In this document: positions 1 through 11,418 of the stretch, one piece after another
Position numbering within the stretch: position 1 is the stretch's first letter
How the letters are laid out: each line of letters begins with the position of its first letter
Assembly (NCBI GenBank): GCA_963971535.1
Contig: OZ020589.1
Span: forward strand, 79,012,036-79,076,035
Direction of reading: 5' to 3'
Source of the DNA: Notolepis coatsorum
Taxonomy: Eukaryota > Chordata > Actinopteri > Aulopiformes > Paralepididae
Length of the DNA: 64,000 nucleotides
Translations under genes and position numbers: made by a program
Notes under the pieces: generated by a model
Database searches by the model: none
The model's input: the letters and a program-made list of their open reading frames with translations, nothing else
What the model was told of the DNA's origin: nothing

Positions 1-72
1 CAGGTGGGGTATCTCCCAGGCCTTTCTGTGTGGAGTTTGCATGTTCTCCCTGTGCTCGCAAGGGTTTCCCCC
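1..72. repeat. SINE-like conserved segment, truncated by window edge
   Basis: The stretch around positions 28-55 (GTGTGGAGTTTGCATGTTCT onward) resembles a conserved block I associate with several fish SINE or LINE families. Similarity fades after the C-run at 68-75. Assignment is from memory of the motif only and its family is uncertain. Confidence 0.35.
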
Positions 73-344
73 CCCGATAAGATAAACCCAATGGAAAAAC
101 ATGCACAACAATAGATCGCTAACACTGTGGCGTCCTTGACGAAGACGGACAGGAGCAATTGGATTGGTCCCCTGGCGCGGCTCACGTTGACGCCTGTCTG
201 CTCCCGGCTGCCCTTGGGGGGGAAGGACGACGGGATGGGTTAATCGCAGATACGAATTGCATGCATGCATCGCATGTGTGCCGATTGATGACCTCTGAGC
301 AGGTCCTAAATTATTATAAATTATTATTATTTAGATATGTTCAA

Positions 345-425
345 CCTATGAAACAGGTTGTAGTTAGTCATGGACAAAAGGAGGCGCGGACATGATGTTA
401 CTGGTTCTGAATCCTCTCAGTTGTG
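345..425 (+). repeat. 81-bp repeat, copy 1 (pair with 15757-15837)
   Basis: This segment, from CCTATGAAACAGGTTG to CTCTCAGTTGTG, recurs essentially without change at 15757-15837. Flanks differ on both sides in the two places, so it is a discrete unit. It contains an ATG followed by 18 codons (MDKRRRGHDVTGSESSQL), and in copy 2 a stop follows at once. It could be an exon or untranslated piece of an unrecognised mobile element. No function is assigned. Confidence 0.6.
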
Positions 426-1465
426 TTTATTACAACAGCACTCATTTATTCATGAGAATCTTCAATCAATCATCATAACATTATACCATCACTTAGTTCA
501 ATTATTTTACATTACTTTTAATACATTCCATTATAGTTCCGTTCTTGTCATCAATTCAAAAGCATATTCATCATTGCAGTACACATTATACCATTTTAGG
601 ATACCCTGGTTCACTTCAATAGCATTTTCCTTTCAAAGTTATCCAGCATTATATACTGTACATTGTAATTAATTATGTCTTTATACATATTTGGTGTCTT
701 AAATATAAGCACGTGAAAAGGGAACATTCTCCTGTTAACCTCTGTCTAGGCATATTGGAAGAGAACATCGTATCTGTCTTCTTTTAATAACACTCATTCT
801 AATTGTCTGTCAAACAATTCCTTACATCATCAATAGCTGTTACCTTTATCATCATTTGTTTATCATCAGTCATATCCACTATTCTATAGTGCACAGGAAT
901 ACCTCAACACCTCGGTGTCACTCATATTTGTGTTCCATCTCAAGTTCGTTTAAACCTCTAATCAAATGTGCATCGAAAGTGCATTTATATATATATATGG
1001 CCGATCTCAGCCTTACTAGGAATTTGCTAAACCCAGAGTCATGTAAAAGAGAGTTGCGACAGTCTCATAGGCTTTCATTGTTATCGTGGAATGCGAAGTG
1101 GAGCGCCTCATGAGGCGGTCGTAGTTCCAAGCTTTGCGAGCAGGACAAGTTTCCAGCTTTGAACGCGATTACTTTTCATTGTTTACGAGGCACTCTTGCT
1201 GGTAAGTTTACTTTACTTTACTTACTTTGTACATTTTAATGCATTAGCAGACCACTCATGGATTTAGTCAATATTGGTATTTTATGTAGCAAGCTTTAGT
1301 TAATGTTTATCGTAAGTTAATAGCTTGTTAGATTCTAAATGCAATTACTGTAGATAACGTTACCATACTGACGTTGGCCTAACGTTATATTTACCAAATT
1401 ATTTGCAGTTATTGGTGTTCGTTAGTTTATATTTGTTTATTAGATTTATTGTTAAAGTGAGCAAC
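426..1465. other. AT-rich stretch with no recognised gene
   Basis: Only short ORFs lacking recognisable motifs are present. No terminal repeats or LINE tail could be identified. Confidence 0.5.
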
Positions 1466-1739
1466 ACGAGATAGACTGGTCTTCATATAAGGTACAGTAA
1501 GGTTATAATATATAGACAATAACACATGACACTAGATAGACTGGTCTTCATATAAGGTACAGTAAGGTTATAATATATAGACAATAACACATGACACTAG
1601 ATAGACTGGTCTTCATATAAGGTACAGTAAGGTTATAATATATAGACAATAACACATGACACTAGATAGACTGGTCTTCATATAAGGTACAGTAAGGTTA
1701 CATAATATAATATATTATATAATATATAGACAATAACAC
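1466..1739. repeat. 65-bp tandem repeat, about 4 copies
   Basis: Near-identical units starting with (ACTA)GATAGACTGGTCTTC follow each other at about 1466, 1531, 1596 and 1661, with a period of 65 bp. The last unit carries an expanded AT-rich insertion (TATAATATAT type) before the final ACAATAACAC. A local minisatellite with no coding signal. Confidence 0.85.
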
Positions 1740-2099
1740 AGTGGATACAGACCTGTCTGGCTCTCCTCTCGTGGTCTTGACTAATGAGAGACGTGTCCCA
1801 GTCATTTGGAGTTGTGAGGTTGATTATTATTAGTAGTAATGTAGTTTGTATATTATTAGTAGATATGTAGGTTGTATATTATTAGTAGAAATGTACAGTC
1901 TCCGCAGTCCCGGCGCCATGGGCGGGCATTAGGGGGCTGGGCCCGCCCACTGAGTCAGCTGTGCCCACCCTGGTAAAAAAAAAGGTTTTTTTTTTTTTTT
2001 TTTTCAATCAAAGTCAACTATCCAAATCCTTAGTCTGGGACAGCCCTAGTGGGCACTGATGTCAACAACAACACTAGTACTGAAGCTAGCACGGCACTC

Positions 2100-2298
2100 T
2101 GTGAGAATTTGTTTTCTACCCTCAAGAACGTCTTTACAGAACATCGCCTTAGTATGCTTCATCGACGCAACTAAGGCCAATTTAATTCAGTTGGCATTTG
2201 AGAAGGACTTAACAAAAAGGTTCAGGAATGAGTGGAGGGGCAGTGTTTTAAGAAGATTTCACTCTGTCCCCAAACACCGCTTGCCTCTCTACTTATGA
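2100..2298 (+). pseudogene. hAT transposase C-terminal (dimerisation domain) remnant
   Basis: Two frames read CENLFSTLKNVFTEHRLSML and then NLIQLAFEKDLTKRF-NEW-G-VLRRF before a stop. This is the typical ending of zinc-finger (TTF/ZMYM-like) hAT transposases, namely the hATC dimerisation region. A frame break falls near 2172. The paralogue at 40401-40591 is continuous there but has its own 1-base shift near 40430. The catalytic core is absent, so the protein cannot work. It sits just inside the left end of the element because the interior was deleted. Confidence 0.7.
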
Positions 2299-2665
2299 TG
2301 GTGGTGAGTAGCCTGTGGAGGAATTTTGTTTGCTTTTTTATGCACCTTATTTTTGTCAGTTCAGTTCAGTTTGTCAGTGAATTCAGAAGTGTTGAATAAA
2401 TGGAGACTTTTCAAAGATATAGAATAGAATAGAATAGAATAGAAATGTATTATCCTGAGGGAAATTTGACACTGCAAATCACTCAACATTAAACATTTAG
2501 ACAGAACAAGTCACAAATAAGAATAAAAAAACAAATGGCCTAAGAATAGAATAAAATGAAATAGAATAAAAATAGAATAAAATATACAGTAAATAAATAC
2601 AGTAAAAATATACTGAAGTCTGCAGGTGTAATATTGCACAGTGCTGTTTAAAAAGTAAGAGTCCA

Positions 2666-4241
2666 AATTCATCAATGTGTGCGTAGAACATGTTCTATTT
2701 CCACACGTAAGCACGGAATGTAGAACTAGTGTACGCACAGGGAAGTCGGGATTCATCACACGTGCGTACGCAGGCTCTACGCACACCTGTCATGATGAAT
2801 CCCACCTTGGCTCTGCGCCGCGGCTCGTGCACGCTTTCACGTATTTGCATACCAGAAACGCCCCGATTAACCATATACGGTAATAGAATACACCCATGAA
2901 ATGTGGAAAAATGGACTAAGCCGAGGGAAGCGTGTCATGAGACAGGCTGACAGACGTGTACACTTACGGTGATGTCGGATATGATATCTATTAACCATTG
3001 CTGCCTGGGCAGCGCAAACACTAATAAATACTGCGCTGGAATATGACTGCCTTTTCCCGTGTTGTTTGATTGATACCCAGGGATTAAAGTTATCCTCAAT
3101 TTTATTCCAAATCGCGATGGATCTCCCGTCAATTTTCTACCTGCTGCATATGATTTCTAGAGGCATACTACAATCTATTTTGATGTCAGTATTGGGTAGC
3201 AATGAATCTCACTGCATGTATGATGTAGCCTGCCTTTCAATACATGAACTTGAATTCCATCATGTTTGTGTGCGGGACTCACAAGGCTGTTGTCACAATG
3301 GGTGGTACCGGTACAGACAGTAATAATAACAGTCCACACAATATCACGATCCATGCCATAGCCTATGTTCTATTAGGACATGATCTGTGACGACAAATGT
3401 TCTGATATCATACTCTGACAGCATGCCTATGATCAACAAAAATGCGAACTTGAATCCCATCATATACATAGTCTGTCCACTATCTGGTGTCATTGCAATG
3501 CGTTTTCTATTCTTTCTTATACAGTAAAAAGGGGGAAGAACACTATATTCATATTACTTGTATTCTGCTTACAGCTTCGAAATTCCACTTGTTTCGTTTA
3601 ACGTAAAGCATTTTAAATATAATCAAAACGTTCCCGTGTTTCTGCGGTCTGCGCAAAATAATAACGAGTTGAGCTTTATGATTTATGATGAATTGAAAAT
3701 GGGGGACCCTGATGTAAACAATACGAAAGTCTTTCTCTGGTCTGCATCCCCAATTAACAATTGTATGTACTGAGCTGTACTGTACTGTACCCATTCTGCA
3801 ATCTGTTAATAAACTTTTCAATCAATCAATCAATCAATCAAGCTACGCGGAGCGCAGTCAGTCAGTAGCCTACACCCCGTATATTCCGATAACGCTATAT
3901 AAACCATGCTGCATTCATTCTGAGAGAAAGATCTATTATTCCAAATGCTATTTATAGGGTTTTGACCATAATTACACTACTGTTGCTATTTTACAATGAA
4001 CTATAATGAACTACGGTTCGTACAGAACAAGCCAGTGTTATTATGCACAGAAGCTCATTTCCTTGTTGTAATAATATATTCTACCACTGGGCGCCAGGTA
4101 CGCCTGGTCTGACCTGTGCGTAGATGTAAGCACGGAGTCAAGTTCAAATCGAAATTGATGAATCCCACTCTTTGCTTAGAAATGATCGTACGCACAGGGT
4201 AAGCACAGATCTGTGCGTAGAACACGTTGATGAATGAGGGC
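2666..4241. mobile_element. DNA transposon with 3-bp duplication (PIF/Harbinger-like), non-autonomous
   Basis: The second hAT copy reads GAGTCCAGGAAG without interruption at 55177-55188. Here a 1.58-kb segment sits between two CCA triplets (2663-2665 and 4242-4244). The ends are inverted and divergent: AATTCATCAATGTGTGCG on the left against the complement of CACGTTGATGAATGAGGGC on the right. Blocks GCGTAGAAC, TACGCACAGG and GGATTCATCA recur in opposite orientation near each end. A 3-bp duplication fits PIF/Harbinger, but no transposase is encoded, so the superfamily is tentative. A LINE tail (3688-3840) lies inside. Confidence 0.65.
3688..3840 (+). mobile_element. 5'-truncated LINE tail (ATCA-tailed copy of the GAATTGAAAATGGGGGACC family)
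   Basis: Begins GAATTGAAAATGGGGGACCC and ends with AATAAACTTTTC followed by ATCA repeats. Same 3' UTR as the copies at 6290, 19805, 56585 and 62103, and the inverted ones at 33854, 59865 and 61153. The parent LINE with coding sequence is the one at 55312-56850. Confidence 0.75.
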
Positions 4242-4632
4242 CCAGGAAGATGGTAACTGTCACTCTGTGCTCAGTGATGCAGTGAGGCACAGTGATGGAT
4301 TGTATAGTCTGATGGCTGTTGGAATGAAGGACTTCGTGTGCCGTTCAGTGCTGCATTTAGGCAGTGTGAGCCTATAACATGCTCCTCCTGTCAGCCAAGT
4401 CTGTGTGTAGTGGGTGGGAGGGGTTTTCCCTGATGGCCTGGAGCTTAGCAAGGTTCCTCCTCTCCGCCACCCTCGCTAGAGTCCAGCTCCACCCCAACCA
4501 CGCTACTGGCCTTCTTGACCATCTTATCCAGCCTGTTTGTGTCCCCTGCTCTCAGTCCGCTGCCCCAGCAGGTCTGTTATATATATCCGTTCAGTCTGTT
4601 TTTGTATAAGTGAAGGTTCTTAAGATAGAGAG

Positions 4633-5938
4633 TGTTACAAAGGGTCAGATTAAACCGAATATATATATTTACTGATTGATATATATTGCATAATATTTGT
4701 ATATCGTTTGATATCCCTTGTGTATTATTTGTACATATACACGGAATATCCCTTTAACCTAGTACAGACCATAATATTTCGTTCTCTTATTGGATAGCGT
4801 TCCACCAGCGCCAGTGCCATACCCTCAGAGTCGAGTTCAAAGCTACCGTCAAGGCTTGTCTGAACATGCCCGGCTTTGCCCAGGAATACGAGACAGAAAT
4901 AAGGTTGGCACTAGATTGTTCGCTGTGCATATAAATATGGCGCAGGTGAATACAGAAGTAGTTCAGTTCGAGTTCGAGTTACCCAAGTGAAGCCTCACCC
5001 ACGATACGACGTGCGGTGAAGTAGGGCCCGTTTTGCCCCAAAATAGAGTCTTGTCTTATCCTAATACGTTTGTTCAACGTATCGTTCGCTCCTTACTAGT
5101 AAGCCTTCATCACGAGTCAACGACCAAGTGAAGTGAGCAACTGTGCGTCTAAATAGAGCACTTATAGCCGCGTGCGAATAGGATAGTAAAGTATCAGAGC
5201 TCAGTGGAATAACGTCAAGTTCTACTTAGTTAATGTGAAGTACCGCGCACCGGAGGATCTACACCGGTGAATGCAGAGCCCCTTTCCGGCTGGATTATTA
5301 TTATTATTGCTTTGGACCAGGCTGTTGGAGCGGAGAAGAATCGTCTACACCCACTGCTGTGTGGGATCTACCCGTGGGGAACATCATTCGAGCCCGTCTC
5401 TATTGGAGAGGCTGGCCGGCTTTCACCTGTGCTGCACGCATACTGGGATTACAGCTGCTGCTTTTCGTCTGCCGATCCAGGGAGTAATACCGCCTCCCAT
5501 AGCAGGAGCTTATTGAGCCCCCGTGGAACCAGACTTTGCATTCGAACATTTCCTCCCCCTGCTGGCTTACAACCGGTGGGAACCCCCTACCAGTCTCCCC
5601 CACTGCCTCCTCTGAGTACCATAGATATAATTCCTAAGATTCAGTATTGTATTATTATCTCATGCGTAATATGAGAATGGACATTCGTTATTGATTTGCC
5701 TACGCACATGCCTTTGCCTTATAAGCGCATTCAAAGTAAAATAGAGAAGTATATTATGTACCTTTTGCTGCAATAAATACTTAAATACAACTTTGTGTAG
5801 AACCGATTCATTGTGGGGAAGTGTTCTCATCATATATATCATGTACTGTATGGCCAGTAATTAAAGTACATAAGACGGTAGTGGTTTAATGATACCATAC
5901 TTATTAATACAGTCAGGGAATTGTACCCCTCAGTTACA
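4633..5938. mobile_element. Solo LTR, about 1.3 kb
   Basis: The segment begins TGTTACAAAGGG and ends CCCCTCAGTTACA (TG...CA, short inverted ends). It is flanked by GAGAG at 4628-4632 and 5939-5943. The second hAT copy has the empty site, GATAGAGAGAAATTAG, with a single GAGAG at 57124-57131. No internal region or second LTR is present, so this is a solo LTR left by LTR-LTR recombination. The 5-bp duplication suits gypsy or ERV-like elements and the family is not identified. Short ORFs inside show no domains. Confidence 0.85.
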
Positions 5939-6080
5939 GAGAGAAATTAGATTTTTCAATTGCCTCTCTGCTGTTTAGTTCAGCACCGTGGGGAACCTGT
6001 GTTGAAAAACCATTGTGCCCCCCCGAGAACATTTTATGCCCCCCCACTAATTAGTTTCTGCAGCCTGGTCTGAGTCTCCC

Positions 6081-6436
6081 CCCACCATATGTACATTTCT
6101 CTCCCACCCACCCACCCCCTCCTAATGTACAGTCCCCTCCCCATCATATGTATATACTCTGTCAGGATCTATGGGTAACAGTACTGTATATTTGAATACC
6201 GTTTATGTCACAAATGTATCAGTACTAAATACCTGTATGTCCCTATGCCATAAATGTCATGTATGTTGTGTATGTCATAAATGTCAATATGAATTGAAAA
6301 TGGGGGACCCTGATGTAAACAAGACAAACGTCTTTCTCTGGTCTGCAACAATTGTTGTATTGAGCCGTACTGTATTGTACCCATTCTGCAATCTGTTAAA
6401 TAAAGTTTTCATTCATTCATTCATTCATTCATTCCA
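6081..6436 (+). mobile_element. 5'-truncated LINE 3' UTR with ATTC tail
   Basis: C-rich blocks containing AATGTACAGTCCCC match the 3' UTR of the LINE at 55312-56850. The family tail follows (GAATTGAAAATGGGGGACCC through AATAAAGTTTTC) and then ATTC repeats. The hAT copy at 1905-6072 appears to have landed inside this UTR, since AATGTACAGTCTCC precedes the hAT. Confidence 0.7.
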
Positions 6437-6589
6437 GGAGCCATGCTGTTGTCTGGTAAGATGGGGGTCGTTGTTCCTGCTCCACCATGAATTTCAGGCC
6501 AGCACTTGTGGCAAAGAACCCGGACTCCCACAGCCTCCTCCCGTATCCCTCTCCCTCCCAACGTAAGCTTTTCAAACATGCTGTAACTG

Positions 6590-6790
6590 TTTATTGTTGT
6601 TTATTGTTTAAAGTTTATTGTTTAAAAGGATCCCCATTAGCTGTCACCTAAGTGGCGAGCTAGTCTTCCTGGGGTCCACACAGAAAGACAACAGAAAACA
6701 CAAAACATAACAACATGAGATATATATGACAATCACAATTAATTTGTCAAATTTTAAACTGTGCATAATCTTTCTATGGCCATAGAAACA
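6590..6790 (-). mobile_element. LINE 3' UTR fragment, minus strand
   Basis: On the minus strand GTGGACCCCAGGAAGACTAG is followed by AGCTAATGGGGATCC and TTTAAACAATAAAC, a 3' ending seen in fish LINEs of the Rex/L2 group. No coding part is recognisable upstream of it. Confidence 0.5.
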
Positions 6791-7170
6791 GATAATAAAC
6801 TATTCTATTTTTGATACAATTTGACTCATCTGAATTTCTACAGTTTCACTGTTTGGCTAATTTAAAATATTCCACAACAGGTTCAATGTGTTTTACTGTA
6901 ATATGTACAGTACATGACTACAATAAATTTGTGATTGACAATTATGGGGTAAAGTCTGGTATGAGACAGTTGGTATGAATAACGTAAAAGTTGTAATTTA
7001 TATGATATTTCAATGACTAGCATACACACCCTCGCTGTAACACTGACAATACCATATCATCATTTCAGATTGTAACATATAAAGATGGAACCAGGAGTAT
7101 TAGGGGAGGTGTTTGACAAGCTGAAGGTAGATGGCCTGACAGAGATGATAGTGTCTGATAGTAATGATAG

Positions 7171-7872
7171 TGTCCCCCACAGTTGGGTTCGAGTCATAAA
7201 TTGTCATCAATACCAAAAATGAGTTTGAACGTGTCTGACGAACCCATAGAACAGGTAAATAAAGTAAAATTACTGGGCATAATAATTGATAGCCAGCTGT
7301 CGTGGGCAGAACACATTGATACCATAGTGAAGAAGATGGGGAGTGGTATCTCCATGGTGAGGAAATGTCTTTCTTATGTCCGTACATATATTGTGGGACA
7401 GGTGGCGAAATCTTTAATTTTATGTCACCTAGATTATTGTGCACCAGTATGGTCCTCTGCATCCAAAGGTCAACTAAGGAAATTGCAAACTGCCCAGAAC
7501 AGAGCTGCAAGGTTAGTTTTACATTGTTCCATGAGAACAAACACCATCACTATGCACCGGCAACTCTCATGGTTAACGGTAGAGAATAGGCTGGTTTTCA
7601 ACACAGTTAAATTTTTCAGGAACACTGTCTTTTCGTCTCAACCTGTTTTCTTATACAAACAAATTGTCAGATGCAGTCAGGTTCATTCTTATTTTACTAG
7701 GTCAGCTGATGATGGACAGATTATGTTACCACGTCCAAAATCAAATGCTTTAAAGAGGACTGTTGTTTATCGTGCCATCAATCATTGGAATAACTGCCCA
7801 CTGAACATAAGTAAATTGAATAGTAAAGTGTCTTTCAAATACCACCTGAGAATGCACTACTTAAATATGTGA
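7171..7872 (+). pseudogene. LINE ORF C-terminal fragment, Jockey/CR1 superfamily
   Basis: An open stretch of about 230 codons starts inside the reverse transcriptase thumb region (KVKLLGIIIDSQLSWAEHI). It continues through LDYCAPVWSSASKGQL, KLQTAQNRAARLVL, and an ending with INHWNNCPLNI and a terminal basic HLRMHYLNM before TGA. These are the conserved post-catalytic blocks of Jockey/CR1/L2-type LINEs. The endonuclease and the catalytic YADD/FADD motif are missing because the copy is 5'-truncated near 7170. The reading frame is otherwise clean, so the copy is not ancient. The 3' end was not located. Clade is uncertain. Confidence 0.75.
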
Positions 7873-8290
7873 GCAAAATATTCTGATGTTGATAATGATG
7901 TCTACAATGTTTTACTGTTTTTAGATTATCATTGTTAAGATGACAAATTAATAACAGATAATGACAAGAAAGGTAAACAAAGGTGAGATTATGGGTTTTG
8001 TCGTATCTGTCACAAGATTGATATGAAGACAACGAGAAAAAGAACATGATGTGATTTACTTGGACATGTCATATCTAAGTCAAGCTGGCCTGACCTTTAA
8101 GTTGTTGTCTGAGCTGTATACTAGTTAAACTATATGAACTAGTCAACCTTTTTTTTCTCCTGTCTGTGTCCAAATGCTGCAAGCCAACCATGGTAAGATG
8201 TCGATCTATAAAAGTTAGATGTTATGATTAAGCAAGCAAAATATGTATACTAAAATACCAAGTTTCCCACAGCAGAAACTGGTGGGTGAA
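7873..8290. other. No recognised feature (probable LINE 3' UTR, then unique sequence)
   Basis: AT-rich with only short ORFs. The first part probably belongs to the LINE ending at 7872. Confidence 0.4.
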
Positions 8291-8310
8291 CTCTAAACCC
8301 TCTAAAATAT

Positions 8311-8350
8311 TGAAATCAAATCAAGTTTTATTGTCACATACACAATCATA
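8311..8350 (-). repeat. Retroposon tail, minus strand
   Basis: GAAATCAAATCAAGTTTTAT reversed gives AATAAAACTTGATTTG plus ATTTC, a LINE/SINE-type ending. The body upstream, toward 8560, is not recognised. Confidence 0.35.
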
Positions 8351-8704
8351 CACCTCTTGAAGCAGGATGCTTGCATGCTGTGGAATGGAAATGTTAGAGA
8401 TGAGAAGAGATGTGTGTTGTTGTAGAGTGCATGAGCAACTCCATAACTCTCTATCTCCCTGTTTTGTTTTCTAGAATAAATTACCACTATAATGACGTGC
8501 ATGTGTCCAGTCTGAGGTGAGCAGCAGTCGTGACAGAAAGGCCCTAGCACTACAAACAACGGGAGTGGAAGACTGGACCTCTACATGGACATATTATAGG
8601 CCTATAATAATAAAAAAATTGTGGAATGCAATTGGTTGCCTTGTATATTTTGTACTGTTGACCAAACTTCTTTCTTGGCTTAATTGAGTAGTATCTGCCA
8701 TGAT

Positions 8705-9000
8705 TGATATTTAGATTAGATTCAACTGTATTGTCATTTGCACAGACTACAAGTAATGAAACAACGAAAGACATTTAATCCAGTTTAGCATTGAACCAGA
8801 AGTGCAAAAGAAGCGGTGCAGTGCAGTGTAATTTTACTTGCATATTATGTATAATATATAAATAGAATAAACGGTGAAGGTAGGTATGAATGTGCTAAGA
8901 TATACAGTATGAACATTATTAACAGAATGAACAGTATGAAAAGAGTAGTATGAATACGCGATATATACAATGTGAACAGCGTTTAAGTTAGTCATGGATG
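8705..9000 (-). mobile_element. LINE 3' UTR fragment, minus strand
   Basis: Reversed, the segment ends GACAATACAGTTGAATCTAA. With the preceding CACTTCTGGTTCAATGC and the CACTGCACTGCACCGC block, it resembles a common fish LINE 3' UTR. Nothing coding is retained. Confidence 0.45.
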
Positions 9001-9749
9001 TATTATAAGAGCTTTTATAATACATCAATGGTTACAGTATGAAATGTAAATGCTAAGAAATGCAGAGTAAACAGCTTGAGGTATGATATTCACTGCATTT
9101 CCATATTCACTTTGTGCATGTATGAATGTCTTATAGATAGCATTAAGATGTATTTATGACCATAGAAGCACAAGAAAAATATGAATGCATATTGTAAATG
9201 TTACAGTATGTAACGTTAGCCTATGCATTAATATTTTTTGTAACTTATCCTAGGTTATGGGACAGTCCACAGACAACAGAAAAACTGACTAATGCTGTCT
9301 CTCTGCCACTCCCCTGAAATGCTATTATATATATTGAATATAAAGTGTTGTCAACATATAACTGTAATGTGGGCTGATTAATACAATTATGCTTGAGTGT
9401 TTAACAACTGCTGTGATATGGCTAATGTAAAAGAATAGTCATCAGTAGCTATAGCAGGGGTCAGCAACCTTTTTGACATGGAGTGCCTGTTTTGAAATAT
9501 AGTTGTAACTAGTGTGCCTCAACAATATTCCATGCATCGTAATAATTTTTTTCTCATAATCAGGTATTTTTAATGGTAATTTTTACATTATTACATCATT
9601 ATTGTTATTGTTATTATTAACAATATTATTATGATGGTTGTATCAACCCTAAATCTGAGTTGGGCGGGGGGGGGGATGCAATGCAGACAAACAGCTGCAT
9701 ACAGTGCGACCATTTCACTCACATTTGCCCATTCATTTTTGGACACATC

Positions 9750-9998
9750 CAGGCCCGGACTGGCCATCGGGAGCACCGGGAGTTTTCCCGGTGGCCTGGC
9801 CTGCACAGATAATTTTTTTTTTTTAATTAAAAAGAAATATTATATATTTTTTTTTTTATAATTTTTTTTTTTTGCCAGGCCATTGTTTCTAGTTGTGGTT
9901 GAAATTTCTTTATTGGGAATAACCCCTTGAGATGAAACCATCTCGTTTTCAAGGGGGTCCGCAAAGACAATACAGAGTTATTTGACAATAATGTATAA

Positions 9999-10034
<36 letters not shown>

Positions 10035-11410
10035 AGAAACAAAAACAACAAAACAACAGAGTAAGCAACGCCAGCCAAGAAAATAAAGTAATCCAAAGAT
10101 AAAAAGCATACAACAGTATATCAGCAACAACAACACACGACAAGAACATGAACTGTAACACCAGCTATGTTTAATCTATCTAATAATATTCTATTGAGGT
10201 CCAAAGCATAGGCAGATAGTCTCACCATGAGAGGACAACATATTTTTAAACAATTTAAAAGATGATGTTGATCGGATGTGGACAGGTAGATTGTTCCAGT
10301 CGGATGGAGCTTTAAACATAAAAGATTTTTTACCAGCTGATTTAAAGGTTTTTGGAACAGAAAAAAATAAAGGTGTTGAGTACAATGACGAAGTTGATAA
10401 TTAGAAGTGAAAGGTACCATATACTGTTTAAGGTAATGAGGATAGTTAAAGTAAATACATTTAAAAATAAACTGTAACCAATGTTGTTGCCTTCTTATTG
10501 TGGGAGAAGGGAAGTTGAGATTTTCATACATGATACAGTGATGAGTGTTGTATGAACAGCCAAGAACAAATCTGCATATACGATTGTAAATGGTGTTAAG
10601 CGGAACAAGGGTAGTTTTGGCTGCAATCATATATACTATATCAGCATAGTCCATTATGGGTAGTATGAGTTGTGAGATTAGTTTTTTTCGGACCGTAAAT
10701 GTAAATGTTGTGGCGGCGGTGCGGCGCGATAGTTAGATAACCTAGGTGGGTGGGGAACAACCAGGATTTCACTGTCTGCGACAGAGTTGGAGAACTATCT
10801 GACTCTCTCCCTCGGATCACACACACACAATGGAGCCGTGCTGCCGCTTGTGATTGGTGGAGGCGGGACCAGGCGATACAACTGATTGACAGTGGAGGCG
10901 GCGAATGGAATGGCAGATGGCACTCTGCAGAATACTGTAACAGCCAGGCAGTGAGCCAGGTAGTTTTGTAATAATGAAAGGTCTGTTATTTAATGTTTGT
11001 GTAAGGGCTATTTTAACTGTTGATGGGTAGTGCATCAGTAAAGTGAATATGGTATTGTGCTCTTGCTCTGTTTGAATAGGTGGAGAGAGTGGTTAACTGT
11101 ATTATAATAGTAAATAGACAAATATGTTGTGCTCTTGCTTTTTTCTTTTTGAAGGTGGAGAGAGTAGCATTGCTAGTGCCACAACAGTTTTATTTGAGGT
11201 TCATAACAGCACATTGTACTAAGCAATTGTTGGCTCATTAGTTTGTGATTCACATGCACTAAAATTCACCAGAATGCAGGAAATTAAGTCTTTGTAACAA
11301 AAAAAATCCTGGTGGGGGACCCCCAGACCCCCCGCTTAAAAAGTGGCCTGACTGGGGCTATATTTTGCGCTATATCTCCCGGTATGAATTATTTCCCCAG
11401 TCCGGCCCTG
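9750..11410. mobile_element. hAT transposon nested in 9455-13785 (CAGGCCCGGACTGG family)
   Basis: Ends are CAGGCCCGGACTGG and CCAGTCCGGCCCTG, inverted with one mismatch. Flanked by GACACATC at 9742-9749 and 11411-11418, a perfect 8-bp duplication. The right part has the run CTGGTGGGGGACCCCCAGA (about 11310-11330). Around 10735-10960 there is a GC-richer, promoter-like stretch. A minus-strand LINE fragment occupies 9895-10690. No transposase ORF survives. Confidence 0.9.
9895..10690 (-). pseudogene. Minus-strand LINE 3' fragment with C-terminal ORF, inside hAT
   Basis: Reading from 10690 leftward, frames encode PIMDYADIVYMIAA, TIYNRICRFVLG and RRQQHWLQFIFKCIY. After a shift near 10395 comes PLFFSVPKTFKSAGKKSF with FKAPSDWNNLPVHIR. 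These are the C-terminal blocks of a Jockey/CR1/Rex-type LINE ORF. The 3' end near 9895 reads AATAAAGAAATTTC on the minus strand. A 34-base A-run at about 9999-10032 interrupts the UTR. The copy lacks endonuclease and catalytic reverse transcriptase and has at least one frameshift, so it is dead. It was captured by the hAT at 9750-11410. Confidence 0.65.
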
Positions 11411-11418
11411 GACACATC

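Larger units (their letters stand above)
2420..4632 (-). mobile_element. Antisense LINE 3' fragment (Rex1/CR1-like), interrupted
   Basis: Read on the minus strand, 4632-4245 encodes the end of a LINE ORF (motifs NRLDKMVKKASSV, then LPKCSTERHTKSFIPTAIRL, stop near 4260). This runs into a 3' UTR ending CAAATTTCCCTCAGGATAAT plus ATTCT repeats near 2420-2450. That ending is typical of fish Rex1/CR1-type LINEs. The piece is split by the element at 2666-4241, and its 5' side continues past the solo LTR to about 6060. The same fragment is present at the same place in the second hAT copy, so it was inside the hAT before the two copies separated. Confidence 0.7.
1905..6072 (+). mobile_element. hAT transposon, composite copy 1
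   Basis: The element starts CAGTCCCGGCGCC and ends GCCTGGTCTG, so the ends form a short terminal inverted repeat (CAGnCC.GGC). It is flanked by AGTCTCCG (1897-1904) and AGTCTCCC (6073-6080), an 8-bp target duplication with one mismatch, as expected for hAT. The same element, starting and ending at the same bases, lies at 40213-57310 with a different 8-bp duplication. Inside are a transposase C-terminal remnant, an antisense LINE fragment shared with copy 2, and two later insertions private to this copy (2666-4241 and 4633-5938). Without those the element would be about 1.3 kb, hence non-autonomous. Confidence 0.88.

Noticed and set aside
7100-7540. 146-codon minus-strand ORF
   Set aside because: Shadow of the LINE C-terminal frame on the plus strand.
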